Shown: positions 54,329 through 63,099 of the stretch, piece after piece
Position numbering within the stretch: position 1 is the stretch's first letter
How the letters are laid out: each line of letters opens with the position of its first letter
Assembly (NCBI GenBank): GCA_964415045.1
Contig: CAYPZL010000004.1
Coordinates: forward strand, 1 to 64,000
Length of the DNA: 64,000 nt
Direction of reading: 5' to 3'
Source of the DNA: CAYPZL01 sp964415045
Lineage (GTDB): Bacteria; Planctomycetota; Phycisphaerae; Sedimentisphaerales; Anaerobacaceae
The notes under the pieces: model-generated
What the model was told of the DNA's origin: nothing
Databases searched by the model: none
What the model saw: the letters and a program-made list of their open reading frames with translations, nothing else
Position numbers and translations under genes: made by a program

Positions 54329-57300
54329 CTACCTCGCCGGACGAACGAGCAGGTGCTTCTGTTGGCCGGGTTCGAGTCTGATGCGAATCCCTTCGCTGAG
54401 GCGCTTGCCGCTGACGGTCATCTTAACTTGCGATTCGAGGCCTTCGACGAGGTACTTCTGCTCGGCCTCGACGGTATACCATTCAGGCAGCGTGTTCATG
54501 CGGGGCCAGTCCCGGGCAAAACCCATGTACACGCGGTGGCGGGGAATGTCGAAGACGAGCTTGCCCGACCACTTCTCTGCGGACTTCATGCTGATGACGA
54601 GGTTGTCGCCGGCGCGGGCGGCGCCGAGCCGCAGACCCTTTTGCCAGGGCCGGGCGACCAGACCCTGTGTGTGCATCAGAGCGTGCATGATGACGGTGCG
54701 GACGCCGTTGGCCTGGAGCTTCATCGTGCCCCAGAGCTCGGCGGTCTCCAGCGGCTCGGCCGAGCGGGTGACGCTGCGGGCCATCTCGCGATCGACCCAG
54801 TCGAAGCCTTCCTTGACCGGGATGCGGTTGAGCAGATAGATACCGCCCTCGATGGAGTCGGCGAAGCCGTCGATGGAGTAATTGCCCTCCCAGTTGTAGT
54901 TATCGTACAGGGGTTTGGCCAGGTTGCGGAGAGTCGTGCGGACGCGCGTCTCATAGACGGGCCGGCCCACAGCCATGTCGAAGCAGAGGTACCCGACGTA
55001 ATCATAGCCCCAGCCGTCGCTGAGCTTGCCTTGCCAGCCGTCGCGCCGGGTCAGGTGGTTGTACATCATCCCGTCCTCGTTGCAGCCCTTGGCCAGGATG
55101 GTATCGAAGACATGCTTGAGCTTTTGCTGGTAGAGCCTGGCCTTGGGGCGGTTCTCCTGCGTCTCGACGGCCAGCAGCAGGCCGAGGCCGCCGATGATTT
55201 CGCAGCCGTGGTCGCGCAGCCGCGTAGGGACGAAATCCGGCTGATCGAAGTAGTAATCGGTCAGCCGCTCGGCCCAGGTCAGAAACTCCTCGCGTCCCGT
55301 CATCGTGTACAAGCGGGCCAGCGCCTGGAGCTGCTCGCCGTTGACTTCGATGTTCGTAGACGGGATCTTGCCGAACGGCGTCTCGACACGGGCGTGCTTC
55401 CAGATGTCTTCCTCAATGGCCAGCATGCGCTCGAACCATTCGTCCTTGCCCGTGACTTCGACGATGGCAATCAAACCGTCCTTGACGTATTCGGAGGCCT
55501 CGAAGACCATCGCATCGTAGTCCGGGACGATCTTGGTCTTCTTCTTCCAATCGTACGGAACGGGAATGCGGTCGAGGTGATTGCAGAGCTTCTGCTCGGC
55601 GTGCAGGACGTCGCGGACGGGACCGTCGAGAGCGGGCTTATCGACGACGAACGCGGCCCAGCACAGGAACGGATAGCAATCGGCGGCGGTGTCGCGATAG
55701 TTCCAGCGGCCGTCGGCGGGATACAAACCCGTCTGCGGATCGATCAGCGGCAGCGCCTTTTCGTGCAGCCACCGGTAGACTTTGCTCAGAGCGTAACCGG
55801 CGATCTCGCTCGAAGCCTCGGCCTGTTTCAAAAGAGCCTCATCGACCGGCGCGCCGAATGCGTCTTTGCCGACGCCACGCGTGGCGAGTTCCTTGAGCTC
55901 GGGCAGATGGTCCTCGTACACACCGCGCGGTGTGGTGCCATGCTTCTTGCAAAGCGAAGCGGCCATGCCGACGACCTCGCCCATCATGCCGCAGGTGCGC
56001 ATCACGCGGACGGTGCCCAGCGCCACGTGCGTAACGCTGATGTCGCGTCCGGCCATAAAGAGATTCTCGACGTTTCGCGAATAGAAGCAGCGGTACGGAA
56101 TCGGATAGGGCTTGATATGCGGCTGTGTGCAGATCGTCTTGAACTCCTGGCCCGGGAAGTGTTTGGTATTCTTCGGGTCGGGGTAGTGCAGGTCGATCGA
56201 CCAGGTCGTCGTGACGAACGCGTCGGGGAACTCCGTGCGCTCTTGAACGTCCTGCTGCTGGAGAATCACGTCGCCCAGCAGCCGCCGCGATTCGCGCTTG
56301 CCGGCGACGTACGCGACCCATGACAGCTTGCGGTTGGCGTACCTGTCTCTGTCCTTGCTGTGGTTCTTCTGAAAGGCCCAGTTGCCATAGACGGCGCGGA
56401 GGCCGTGGTCGCGGATCGCTTCAAATTCGGTGATCTGGTCCTTGTTCAGGCCGGTCTCCCAGTTCCAGTCGCCGCGCGTGGCATGCTCGCAACTGGCCTC
56501 GCTGAATTGCAGGGCCCAGGGGCATTCGGGAAACGGACTGGGTTCGTCGGTCTCGATCGAATACCACTGCACCGAGGCCCCCATGGTCATGGCGTCGGCC
56601 TTCTCCGGAGCCATGGACTCGCCGGTCTGGGACATGCTTTCCCGTCCCATGCGGTAGTGGGCGCCGGCCAGGAAGCCCAGCGTCCCGTCGCCCGTGCAAT
56701 CAGCAAAGAGGAAAGCGGGAAAACGAAGCTCTTCGGATGTTTTCGTGTTCCGGGCGATCACGGCGACGATGCGATCGCCGTCCTTCTCGACACCATAGGC
56801 ATGCGTGTTGAGAAACAGCCGGAGGTTGGGCTCAGCCCGTGCGACGCGCAGTTTCTTGTCGTCGTTGTAGAACGCGGCCGGGCGGGCGTTGCCCCGATTG
56901 CCCGGGTCGAGCTCCCGGACCAGATCGCCGAGCGCCGGATAGGGCGGCAGGTTGATCTGTCCGTTCAGATGCACGCGGACCTCGGAGCTGTTGTTGCCTC
57001 CCAGGACGGGGCGGTTCTGAATCAGTGCGACCTCCAGGCCGAGGCGGGCGGCCGAAACGGCCGTGCAGGTCCCGGCGATGCCGCCACCGACCACCACGAG
57101 GTCGAACTGCCCCGCATCCCGCGGGGTATCCGGTAAGCCCAGCATCTTACGCCGAAAGACTGTCAGCTCGTCGCCCTCCGCCGGCGGGACGAAGTCCGGA
57201 TCGCTGGAGAAGAAAATCGCGTCGCAGCGGCCGTCAAAACCGGTCAGATCGTGCAGGGCGAGCTGAGTCTGCTTGCTCTTGATCTCGACGATGCCGCCGT

Positions 57301-57715
57301 CCTGCCAGTGCCAGGCGGCCCCGCCAATGCCGAACGTCGTCTCCAGGGGCTTGTTGTCGATCAGCAACTGGAACCGGCCCGGCGCGCCGGAGACGCCCCA
57401 CGGCGCGACCCAGTCCCGGGTGCGGACCCAAACACGGTAGGCACCGGCGCCCGGAAGCGTAACCCTGGTCACCGCATCCGCGACGGGAACGCCAAACCCG
57501 TGAGCCAGCAGCATCGGCGAGCCCATCTGGTCCATAAACTGCTGGTCCACAAACCACCCCCCGACCTCATCGAAACTCTCAGCCTCAACGAGAACATGCC
57601 TGCCCGCAGTCGACACCGCACAACAGACCAGAAGCGCAACGAGGGACGCTGTAAGTACACGCGTGGGTCTGCTCACCACAGAGACACTGAGGACACGGAG
57701 AAAAAGGAAAGTCAT
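54329..57715 (-). CDS. Secreted FAD-dependent oxidoreductase fused to a glycoside-type alpha-barrel domain
   Basis: A 1128-residue protein. After a signal peptide (hydrophobic VLTASLVALLVCCAVSTA) comes a galactose-binding-like region (about 40-180, GAYRVWVRTRDW), then an FAD domain with VVVGGGIAGTC (about 207-217) and the second FAD motif ADCTGDGTLGF. Such FAD_oxidored proteins are common in planctomycete sulfatase loci. The C-terminal half (about 630-1030) has alpha/alpha-barrel features seen in GH- and heparinase-like enzymes; its catalytic residues cannot be assigned by eye. The start codon, the AGGAGG site and the first 13 codons come from the GxxExxY cassette that overlaps the 5' end, and no other good start exists in frame. 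The stop lies 36 bases before the GH51 gene. Confidence 0.85.
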   Translation of the reverse strand: MTFLFLRVLSVSVVSRPTRVLTASLVALLVCCAVSTAGRHVLVEAESFDEVGGWFVDQQFMDQMGSPMLLAHGFGVPVADAVTRVTLPGAGAYRVWVRTRDWVAPWGVSGAPGRFQLLIDNKPLETTFGIGGAAWHWQDGGIVEIKSKQTQLALHDLTGFDGRCDAIFFSSDPDFVPPAEGDELTVFRRKMLGLPDTPRDAGQFDLVVVGGGIAGTCTAVSAARLGLEVALIQNRPVLGGNNSSEVRVHLNGQINLPPYPALGDLVRELDPGNRGNARPAAFYNDDKKLRVARAEPNLRLFLNTHAYGVEKDGDRIVAVIARNTKTSEELRFPAFLFADCTGDGTLGFLAGAHYRMGRESMSQTGESMAPEKADAMTMGASVQWYSIETDEPSPFPECPWALQFSEASCEHATRGDWNWETGLNKDQITEFEAIRDHGLRAVYGNWAFQKNHSKDRDRYANRKLSWVAYVAGKRESRRLLGDVILQQQDVQERTEFPDAFVTTTWSIDLHYPDPKNTKHFPGQEFKTICTQPHIKPYPIPYRCFYSRNVENLFMAGRDISVTHVALGTVRVMRTCGMMGEVVGMAASLCKKHGTTPRGVYEDHLPELKELATRGVGKDAFGAPVDEALLKQAEASSEIAGYALSKVYRWLHEKALPLIDPQTGLYPADGRWNYRDTAADCYPFLCWAAFVVDKPALDGPVRDVLHAEQKLCNHLDRIPVPYDWKKKTKIVPDYDAMVFEASEYVKDGLIAIVEVTGKDEWFERMLAIEEDIWKHARVETPFGKIPSTNIEVNGEQLQALARLYTMTGREEFLTWAERLTDYYFDQPDFVPTRLRDHGCEIIGGLGLLLAVETQENRPKARLYQQKLKHVFDTILAKGCNEDGMMYNHLTRRDGWQGKLSDGWGYDYVGYLCFDMAVGRPVYETRVRTTLRNLAKPLYDNYNWEGNYSIDGFADSIEGGIYLLNRIPVKEGFDWVDREMARSVTRSAEPLETAELWGTMKLQANGVRTVIMHALMHTQGLVARPWQKGLRLGAARAGDNLVISMKSAEKWSGKLVFDIPRHRVYMGFARDWPRMNTLPEWYTVEAEQKYLVEGLESQVKMTVSGKRLSEGIRIRLEPGQQKHLLVRPAR

Positions 57716-58121
57716 AGAATCCTCCTGCGAATACCATCTTTCAGGACCGGCACGTTGAAGTTGATCAGCAAGCCAATTCTCCAGCCGCCAATTCTCAAAT
57801 ACGTGAGCAACTGTGCCTCGTGAACGGGTTCAATGGCAGAAATGGCCTTGATTTCCACAACGACCGTCTTCTCCACCAACAAGTCCAGGCGGTAGCCACA
57901 GTTGAGCTTGATCCCCTTGTAACCAACGGGCAATGGTCTTTGTCGTTCAAACGAAACACCACGCAACTCCAGGTCACGGCAGAGGCACTCCTCATACGCC
58001 GACTCCAGCAGTCCCGGGCCCAACGCCTGATGAACCTCAATGGCCGCGCCAATGATCTGCTCGGTTATCTTGTTTACATCCACTTTTTATCCCCTCCCCA
58101 TTCTCTGTGTCTCTGTGGTGA
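57673..58121. mobile_element. GxxExxY cassette 1 with 15-bp terminal inverted repeats
   Basis: A 449-bp unit containing one GxxExxY gene. Its ends are perfect inverted repeats: TCACCACAGAGACAC at 57673-57687 and the reverse complement at 58107-58121. The left end continues with a related GAGGACACGGAGAA stretch. The unit lies three bases from the rpiB stop (58125) and runs into the 5' end of the FAD gene. No transposase is present, so it would need to be moved in trans. No target duplication was found by eye. Confidence 0.65.
57712..58083 (-). CDS. GxxExxY protein (PD-(D/E)XK nuclease-like, copy 1)
   Basis: A 123-residue protein of unknown function with the GPGLLESAY motif (Gly24, Glu27, Tyr30) that names the family. 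A nuclease-like core follows: YRLDLLV (Asp67), then VVEIKA with Glu77 and Lys79, giving the D-(x)9-E-x-K layout of the PD-(D/E)XK superfamily, and HEAQLLTYLRI (about 89-99). Copy 2 has the same motif spacing. The ATG at 58083 is the only sensible start. The stop overlaps the start of the downstream FAD gene (TGA within ATGA) and its AGGAGG is that gene's ribosome-binding site. Flanking repeats suggest the gene travels as a cassette. Nuclease activity is untested. Confidence 0.9.
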   Translation of the reverse strand: MDVNKITEQIIGAAIEVHQALGPGLLESAYEECLCRDLELRGVSFERQRPLPVGYKGIKLNCGYRLDLLVEKTVVVEIKAISAIEPVHEAQLLTYLRIGGWRIGLLINFNVPVLKDGIRRRIL

Positions 58122-58124
58122 ATA

Positions 58125-58568
58125 CTACCCGCTCCTGTCGATTTGGGCGATTTTTTCGACGCGGCGGGCGTGTCGGCCGCCGTCGAAGGGGGTGGCCAGC
58201 CAGATTTCGATCATTTCCAGGGCCTGCTCGACGGACACCATCCGGGCGCCGACGGACATGACGTTGGCATCGTTGTGGGCGCGGCTGAGCCTGGCGCACT
58301 TGTCGTTCCAGCAGACGGCGCAGCGGACGCCGCGAACCTTGTTGGCGACGATGCTCTCGCCGTTGCCGGAGCCACCCAGGACGATGGCGCGGTCGCATTC
58401 GCCCGTACCGACGGCCAGGGCGGCCGGGTAGATAAAATCCGGATAATCACACTTCTCCGCAGAATCCGTGCCGAAATCCCGAACCTCGTGCCCCCGCTCG
58501 ATCAAATACCGCTTGATACGCTCCTTATACTCGTACCCTGCGTGATCCGTGCCCAATGCGATCTTCAT
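58125..58568 (-). CDS. rpiB: Ribose-5-phosphate isomerase B (glutamate-type active site)
   Basis: Interconverts ribose-5-phosphate and ribulose-5-phosphate in the pentose phosphate pathway. The 147-residue protein starts MKIALGTDHAGYEYK, as RpiB proteins do. The loop GGSGNGESIVANK has Glu71 where E. coli RpiB has a Cys in its CGTGIG loop; this matches the Mycobacterium tuberculosis type, in which Glu acts as the base (established knowledge). SRAHNDANVMSVG (His98) is conserved. It may process pentoses released by the nearby arabinofuranosidase, though arabinose entry genes are not in the window. The cassette end lies three bases after its stop. Allose-6-phosphate isomerase is an alternative substrate class for the family. 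Confidence 0.94.
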   Translation of the reverse strand: MKIALGTDHAGYEYKERIKRYLIERGHEVRDFGTDSAEKCDYPDFIYPAALAVGTGECDRAIVLGGSGNGESIVANKVRGVRCAVCWNDKCARLSRAHNDANVMSVGARMVSVEQALEMIEIWLATPFDGGRHARRVEKIAQIDRSG

Positions 58569-58637
58569 TCATGCCCCTTGCAATCCAGCCTTATGACAAA
58601 GGGGGTACTATACCCGCAGCGCGGGCAGATTTCAATT

Positions 58638-61358
58638 TCAAACCCCCGGCCGCGACCGCCGCAGCCGCTCCAGGAACGCCTCCGAGAGCTGTACGACAAA
58701 TTCCCGCCCCGCGTCCTCGGCGCCGCCGACTGTATATGGCACACCCTCGCGGACCCGGCTCATCGCCTCGTCGTCGTAATACTCCACGACGAACTGCCCT
58801 GCCGCATGTTGGGCCACGTACAGATGGACAACACCGTCTTGATCGGTAACAGCCTGCTGCCCCCAGTAGTTGCCGCGACCGCTGCGGTGCTGGACGCTGA
58901 TGCCTTCGAGGGGCTTGCCGGCCGAGTCGATCACCCTCACGGCGACCTTCATAGCGGACGGGAAATCAACGCGCCCCAGGTCGAGGACCTCGCCCTGTCG
59001 CAGCAGCACGTCCTCGAGAATTGCCGGGGCGAACTGTGGGTCGCGGCGCGTCATTTTGACCGTCAATTCAACGTCGGCGGGAACGTAAACACGGCTCGGC
59101 TCGTTGCTGGGCAGCTTGCTCTTGCGAAAGATGCAGCCCCCCCGATTTTCCGACCGGGCGGCCCACAGGTCTTTCAGCCACGGTGTCGGATCGCCCTCTT
59201 TGGTGTACCAGAAGAACCTCACATCCCTCTCGACGGCCAGACCCTGACCGCTCGGAACGTTCGGCTCGATGAGAATCGCCCCGGCCGGGAACAGTCTCAT
59301 CTCCGGAAGCGATATCGCGCCGCTGTCGTCCGGCTCCAGACCACACGGGTGCCGGACTCCCGCGCTGTCCTGCTCGTACCAGAGCAGGCTCTGCTCGGCG
59401 CCGAGATAATCTTCACGGATGGCAACGACCGACTCCAGAGACAGATCCTCCAGGTCAGTGGGCAGCGCAATCTCGAACCGCCCCTGCGAATCCGTCCGTG
59501 CGACACCCAGATCCAGGCCGCACAAAGCCTGGAAGAATTCGCTTTTCGGGTCAACCTCGGGACCGAAATACAGGATTTGCTTCCTGTGCTCGGATTTGAG
59601 TCGCAACCCAAGCCTGCCCGGCGGAGCGGGATTTTGCATGACGATTGCCTGCGAGACAGGCGCGCCCGTAACACCGTGAACTACGCGACCGCGGTAGAGC
59701 AAGAAGGCTGGCTGTATCTCGACCGGCTCAAACACAATCGTATCGGGGCTTTCCGATGTAACTTCAATCGGGCCAAAGAAATATGTCTTACCGTTCCACG
59801 TCGCTGACGCCGAATACGTCCCGAACGGCAAGTCCTTCTTCTCCATCCACGACCCTTCGTACGCGACACCGCCGGAGTGCCCTTGCGGGCTCCGGAAACG
59901 AATGCTCAGAACCACCTTCTTGAGCATCTCCGGATCGGCCACCGGCCCGAATTCATCCTCGAAAGCCAGCACGCCGGAGAAGGCCTGCGGACCTTGCGGC
60001 TTTCGCTGCAAGACAATGGTATGTTCCTGTCCGGCGGCCAGAAGGCCGCGAAACGGCTCGAAGTCCAATGCTTTGGGAGCGTGGATCATCACCTCGTACG
60101 ACGCCCCCGGCGGCACGGGCCTGCCCAGCCTGCCCTCGTCCGTAGCCAGCGGAAGGTGCATCGCGAAAGTGCCCTGGGCATCGGTCAGAACCTTCGCGGG
60201 TTTGTCCCACGTTGCCCGCCGTGGCCACCAGGCCTTGAGCCTCCCGCGGCCCGGCGTGCAAACCTCGCTGCACTCGATGACGGCTGCGGCAACGGGCTCC
60301 TCGTTCGCGTCCACCACCGTGCCCCATATGGAGCGCTCGTCGGCGCGGGTCCCCACGGCCGTGAGCGGGACCACGCACAGGCTCGGCGGCTCCTCGGGCC
60401 GGTACACGCCGATGGAGGGCTCAACGATGCCCATACCGTAGTTGGGATCGTGGACCAGGAAACTGCAGCCTTGTAGTGTGCTGTTTAGATGGGGAGGTCG
60501 CAGCCGGCCGGCCTCGTCGAGAGCGATGGAGGACCACGATTCCACCCTCGATTGGCCGGAGCTCCATGTCGCCGATGGAATGACTTCCACCTTCGCACCG
60601 GCCATCGGATGACCCAGCGCATCCACGAAGACGCACCACTTGTCCTTCGCCAAGGCTGAGACCATGAACTTCCGTTCCTTCCGTGAGGCGGGAAACATCC
60701 GCGCCTGCACGGGCCCGCAGTCCGGATGAAGGACCACAAACAGAACGCAGCGCAAGCGTGTGTGGATAGCGGTCCTTGGCGAGGGCATTCGTCCATTTGC
60801 ATCCAGCCGGACGTTGGCGATCCAGATCTTCCGACCCGAACTCAGGTCATAGTTGGAATCACCGACCCAGATCTCCACCTCTGCGTTTGCCAGCGGCTCG
60901 CGGAGAGGATCGACAAACACGCACGGGAGCAACAGGAACTCTCGAAACTCTCCTGCTTGGAGGCTGAACCCGTGACCGGCCCGGTACGGATCGGCAAAGA
61001 TGTGTCCGTTCATCATCGTTTCCACGACAGGATCCTGCTGATCCTCCGGCACCACGGCGACAACGGCATTCTCGATACCCGCCCCCGCGTCGGCCTGCGT
61101 TGCCACCGCATCGAAGACGACATCAAAGCCTTCCAGCGGCACAGTCACGGTTGTGTAGGCCCGGCGATCGGCCTGCCAATCACGATAGAGCCGCACGACG
61201 GCCATGAGCGGAAGGTTCGGATCGCGCTCGGCCTCCGCGTCGATACCTATACTCTCGCTCGATGCAGCCGCCGTCGCGGGCGGCTCCTCATCGCCCAAAG
61301 CATACGTGTGGATCACCCCCAGGACCAAAACGATAGCTGTCGCGAGCGTCCGTCTCAT
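58638..61358 (-). CDS. Large exported protein with carboxypeptidase-regulatory-like repeats
   Basis: A 906-residue exported protein with signal peptide MRRTLATAIVLVLGVIHTYA. It shows several carboxypeptidase-regulatory-like beta-sandwich units: VFVDPLREPLANAEVEIWV, IWGTVVDANEEPVAAAVI and AVRVIDSAGKPLEGISVQ, each followed by a D-x-x-G-x-F-type turn (DAQGTFAM, DSQGRFEI, DQDGVVHL). Such repeats are found in large surface proteins and may bind carbohydrate or act as spacers. No catalytic module was recognised. I chose the ATG at 61358, with a GGAGAGAG site; the in-frame TTG upstream is weaker. It precedes rpiB by 69 bases on the strand and follows a 323-base gap after the sulfatase gene. Confidence 0.75.
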   Translation of the reverse strand: MRRTLATAIVLVLGVIHTYALGDEEPPATAAASSESIGIDAEAERDPNLPLMAVVRLYRDWQADRRAYTTVTVPLEGFDVVFDAVATQADAGAGIENAVVAVVPEDQQDPVVETMMNGHIFADPYRAGHGFSLQAGEFREFLLLPCVFVDPLREPLANAEVEIWVGDSNYDLSSGRKIWIANVRLDANGRMPSPRTAIHTRLRCVLFVVLHPDCGPVQARMFPASRKERKFMVSALAKDKWCVFVDALGHPMAGAKVEVIPSATWSSGQSRVESWSSIALDEAGRLRPPHLNSTLQGCSFLVHDPNYGMGIVEPSIGVYRPEEPPSLCVVPLTAVGTRADERSIWGTVVDANEEPVAAAVIECSEVCTPGRGRLKAWWPRRATWDKPAKVLTDAQGTFAMHLPLATDEGRLGRPVPPGASYEVMIHAPKALDFEPFRGLLAAGQEHTIVLQRKPQGPQAFSGVLAFEDEFGPVADPEMLKKVVLSIRFRSPQGHSGGVAYEGSWMEKKDLPFGTYSASATWNGKTYFFGPIEVTSESPDTIVFEPVEIQPAFLLYRGRVVHGVTGAPVSQAIVMQNPAPPGRLGLRLKSEHRKQILYFGPEVDPKSEFFQALCGLDLGVARTDSQGRFEIALPTDLEDLSLESVVAIREDYLGAEQSLLWYEQDSAGVRHPCGLEPDDSGAISLPEMRLFPAGAILIEPNVPSGQGLAVERDVRFFWYTKEGDPTPWLKDLWAARSENRGGCIFRKSKLPSNEPSRVYVPADVELTVKMTRRDPQFAPAILEDVLLRQGEVLDLGRVDFPSAMKVAVRVIDSAGKPLEGISVQHRSGRGNYWGQQAVTDQDGVVHLYVAQHAAGQFVVEYYDDEAMSRVREGVPYTVGGAEDAGREFVVQLSEAFLERLRRSRPGV

Positions 61359-61681
61359 GATCTCTCTCCGCAAACAACCGCTCCTTGTTTCGCATGGTAT
61401 CCCGTACCAGCGTAGTCAATTAAGAGTATACCCGATTGGCAAAGCGGAAGGAAAGAGATCTATTGTTTATTTTTGGAACGATTTCTTCCGCGGCAAGGTC
61501 ATGGCTGCCGGCTGTCGACTGCAGCCTGCGACACGATCGGCTTGACGCCGGCGAACTGACGGAGAAACTGACCACGCGCCAAGGAACCTGCGAGGCCACC
61601 GGCGCCAAGATCAAGGCGATCCGACAGAAGAAGCACTCCCGCCACAAGGCACACCAACGACGACGCTCCGAGATTCTCTCA
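61359..61681. other. Intergenic region without a supported gene
   Basis: About 320 bases between the sulfatase stop and the start of the large repeat protein. It contains only the ribosome-binding site of that gene next to 61358. No convincing promoter, hairpin terminator or small gene was found, and open frames crossing it are shadows of neighbouring genes. Confidence 0.55.
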
Positions 61682-63091
61682 TCAATGCGTGAGGGGCTTT
61701 TCCAGGTCGACCGGGTATTTTTGCCAGGGGACCGCGCCGGCCTGGCTGATGTGGTTTCGCAGGGCGGAAAAGAGCTTCTTGTACATCGGGTGGTTTTTGC
61801 CCAGCGGGTTTTCCTCTTTCGGGTCTTCTTCGAGGTTATAGAGTTCGAGCGGCTCGAAGGGGCTGTTTTGCACGAGCTTGAAGTCGCCGTAGCGCGCGGC
61901 ATAGTAAGCCCGGCCGCCGTAGTGTCCGCCTTCACGGCGGACCCAGAACAGGACGCGGTCTTCCTCGGGTTGGCGCCGGCCCAACAAGGTGGGCAAAATG
62001 CTGCGCCCGTCGATCTCGTGGGCGACGTCGGCGCCCGCTGCTTCGCAGACCGTTGGGAACAGGTCCATCGTCAGGGCCACGCGGTTGCTGCGCGAGCCCG
62101 CTTCGATCCTCCCCGGCCAGACCGCGCACATCGGCTCGCGGATGCCGCCCTCGTACATGTCCTGCTTGCCGGCGCGAAGCGGGCCGTTGTTGGCGCCAAC
62201 GCTGAGCTGGCCTCCGTTGTCGGAGGTGAAAATCACGAGTGTGTTGTCACTGAGACCGGCCTCCTTCAGCGCTTCGACGACTTTGCCGATCCCATCGTCA
62301 AGGTGTTCGATCAACGCGACCAGTCTGGCCCGCTTGTCACTGATGCCTTTCTCGCGCCGCTTGACGCGCTCGACCCACTCTGCCGGCGGCTGGATCGGCG
62401 TGTGCGGAGCGTTATACGCCAGATACAGGAAGAAGGGCTGTTTCTTCGCGGAACGCTCGCGAAGGTAATCGACGGCCCATTGCGTGAACAGATCGGTGGC
62501 GTGTCCTTGCGGGTCGATCTCTTTCTCGTTGAGCCGCATGTAGTTGTACCCGTGGCGAGTGTGCTTGTAGTAATCGTCCATCATGTCGCCAAGGAAGCCG
62601 TGGAAATGGTCGAAGCCGCGTTCGTTGGGCTTGTTCGGCGAAGCCAGGCCCAGATGCCACTTGCCGACGATGGCGGTATGATAGCCCGCTCGTTTGAGCA
62701 TCTGAGGCAGCAAAACCGCGTGCGGCGACAGGTGGCCCCAGTTGTTCGCAACGTGCGTGCGAATCACGCCGGGCACACCCACGAGGTCGGGGTAGCGGCC
62801 GGTCAACAGCGACGCCCGCGTCGGCGAGCAGACCGGGCAGTTCGCATAGAACCGGTCCAACCGCATGCCGCGCGCGACGAGCTTGTCGATGTTCGGCGAC
62901 CGCAAATCCGTCGCCCCGTAGCAGGAAAGATCGCCGTACCCAAGATCATCCACCAGGATCACCACAATATTCGGCTTGGCGGCGACCGCGCGACCCAAGC
63001 TCGCACGCAATTTCGATGTAGCCATCACCGCCACGCCCACGCCGGCAAATCGCAAGAGACCACGTCTTGTCACACGATCTTCGTTCATCAT
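61682..63091 (-). CDS. Secreted sulfatase (arylsulfatase type), Tat-exported
   Basis: Removes sulfate esters from glycans. The 469-residue protein has a Tat-type signal (RRGLLRFAG, residues 9-17, then AVMATSK), metal-binding DDLGYGD (about 48-54) and the formylglycine motif CSPTR (Cys88; C-x-P-x-R) followed by TGRYP, so it should be activated by a formylglycine-generating enzyme. KWHLG and the NAPHTPIQPP segment supply further active-site residues, and TSDNGGQ contributes metal ligands. It pairs with the truncated sulfatase at the window end and with the GH51 and FAD genes, as in planctomycete carbohydrate loci. The first ATG at 63091 is followed by a second ATG; the AGAGG in the upstream repeat would place the first one at good spacing. 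Confidence 0.94.
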   Translation of the reverse strand: MMNEDRVTRRGLLRFAGVGVAVMATSKLRASLGRAVAAKPNIVVILVDDLGYGDLSCYGATDLRSPNIDKLVARGMRLDRFYANCPVCSPTRASLLTGRYPDLVGVPGVIRTHVANNWGHLSPHAVLLPQMLKRAGYHTAIVGKWHLGLASPNKPNERGFDHFHGFLGDMMDDYYKHTRHGYNYMRLNEKEIDPQGHATDLFTQWAVDYLRERSAKKQPFFLYLAYNAPHTPIQPPAEWVERVKRREKGISDKRARLVALIEHLDDGIGKVVEALKEAGLSDNTLVIFTSDNGGQLSVGANNGPLRAGKQDMYEGGIREPMCAVWPGRIEAGSRSNRVALTMDLFPTVCEAAGADVAHEIDGRSILPTLLGRRQPEEDRVLFWVRREGGHYGGRAYYAARYGDFKLVQNSPFEPLELYNLEEDPKEENPLGKNHPMYKKLFSALRNHISQAGAVPWQKYPVDLEKPLTH

Positions 63092-63099
63092 ACCTCCAA

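Noticed and set aside
61374..61935. Minus-strand 171-codon frame and long plus-strand frame across the sulfatase 3' end
   Set aside because: Both overlap the sulfatase in shifted or antisense frames and show composition-driven Arg/Ala-rich or His/Val-rich sequences only.
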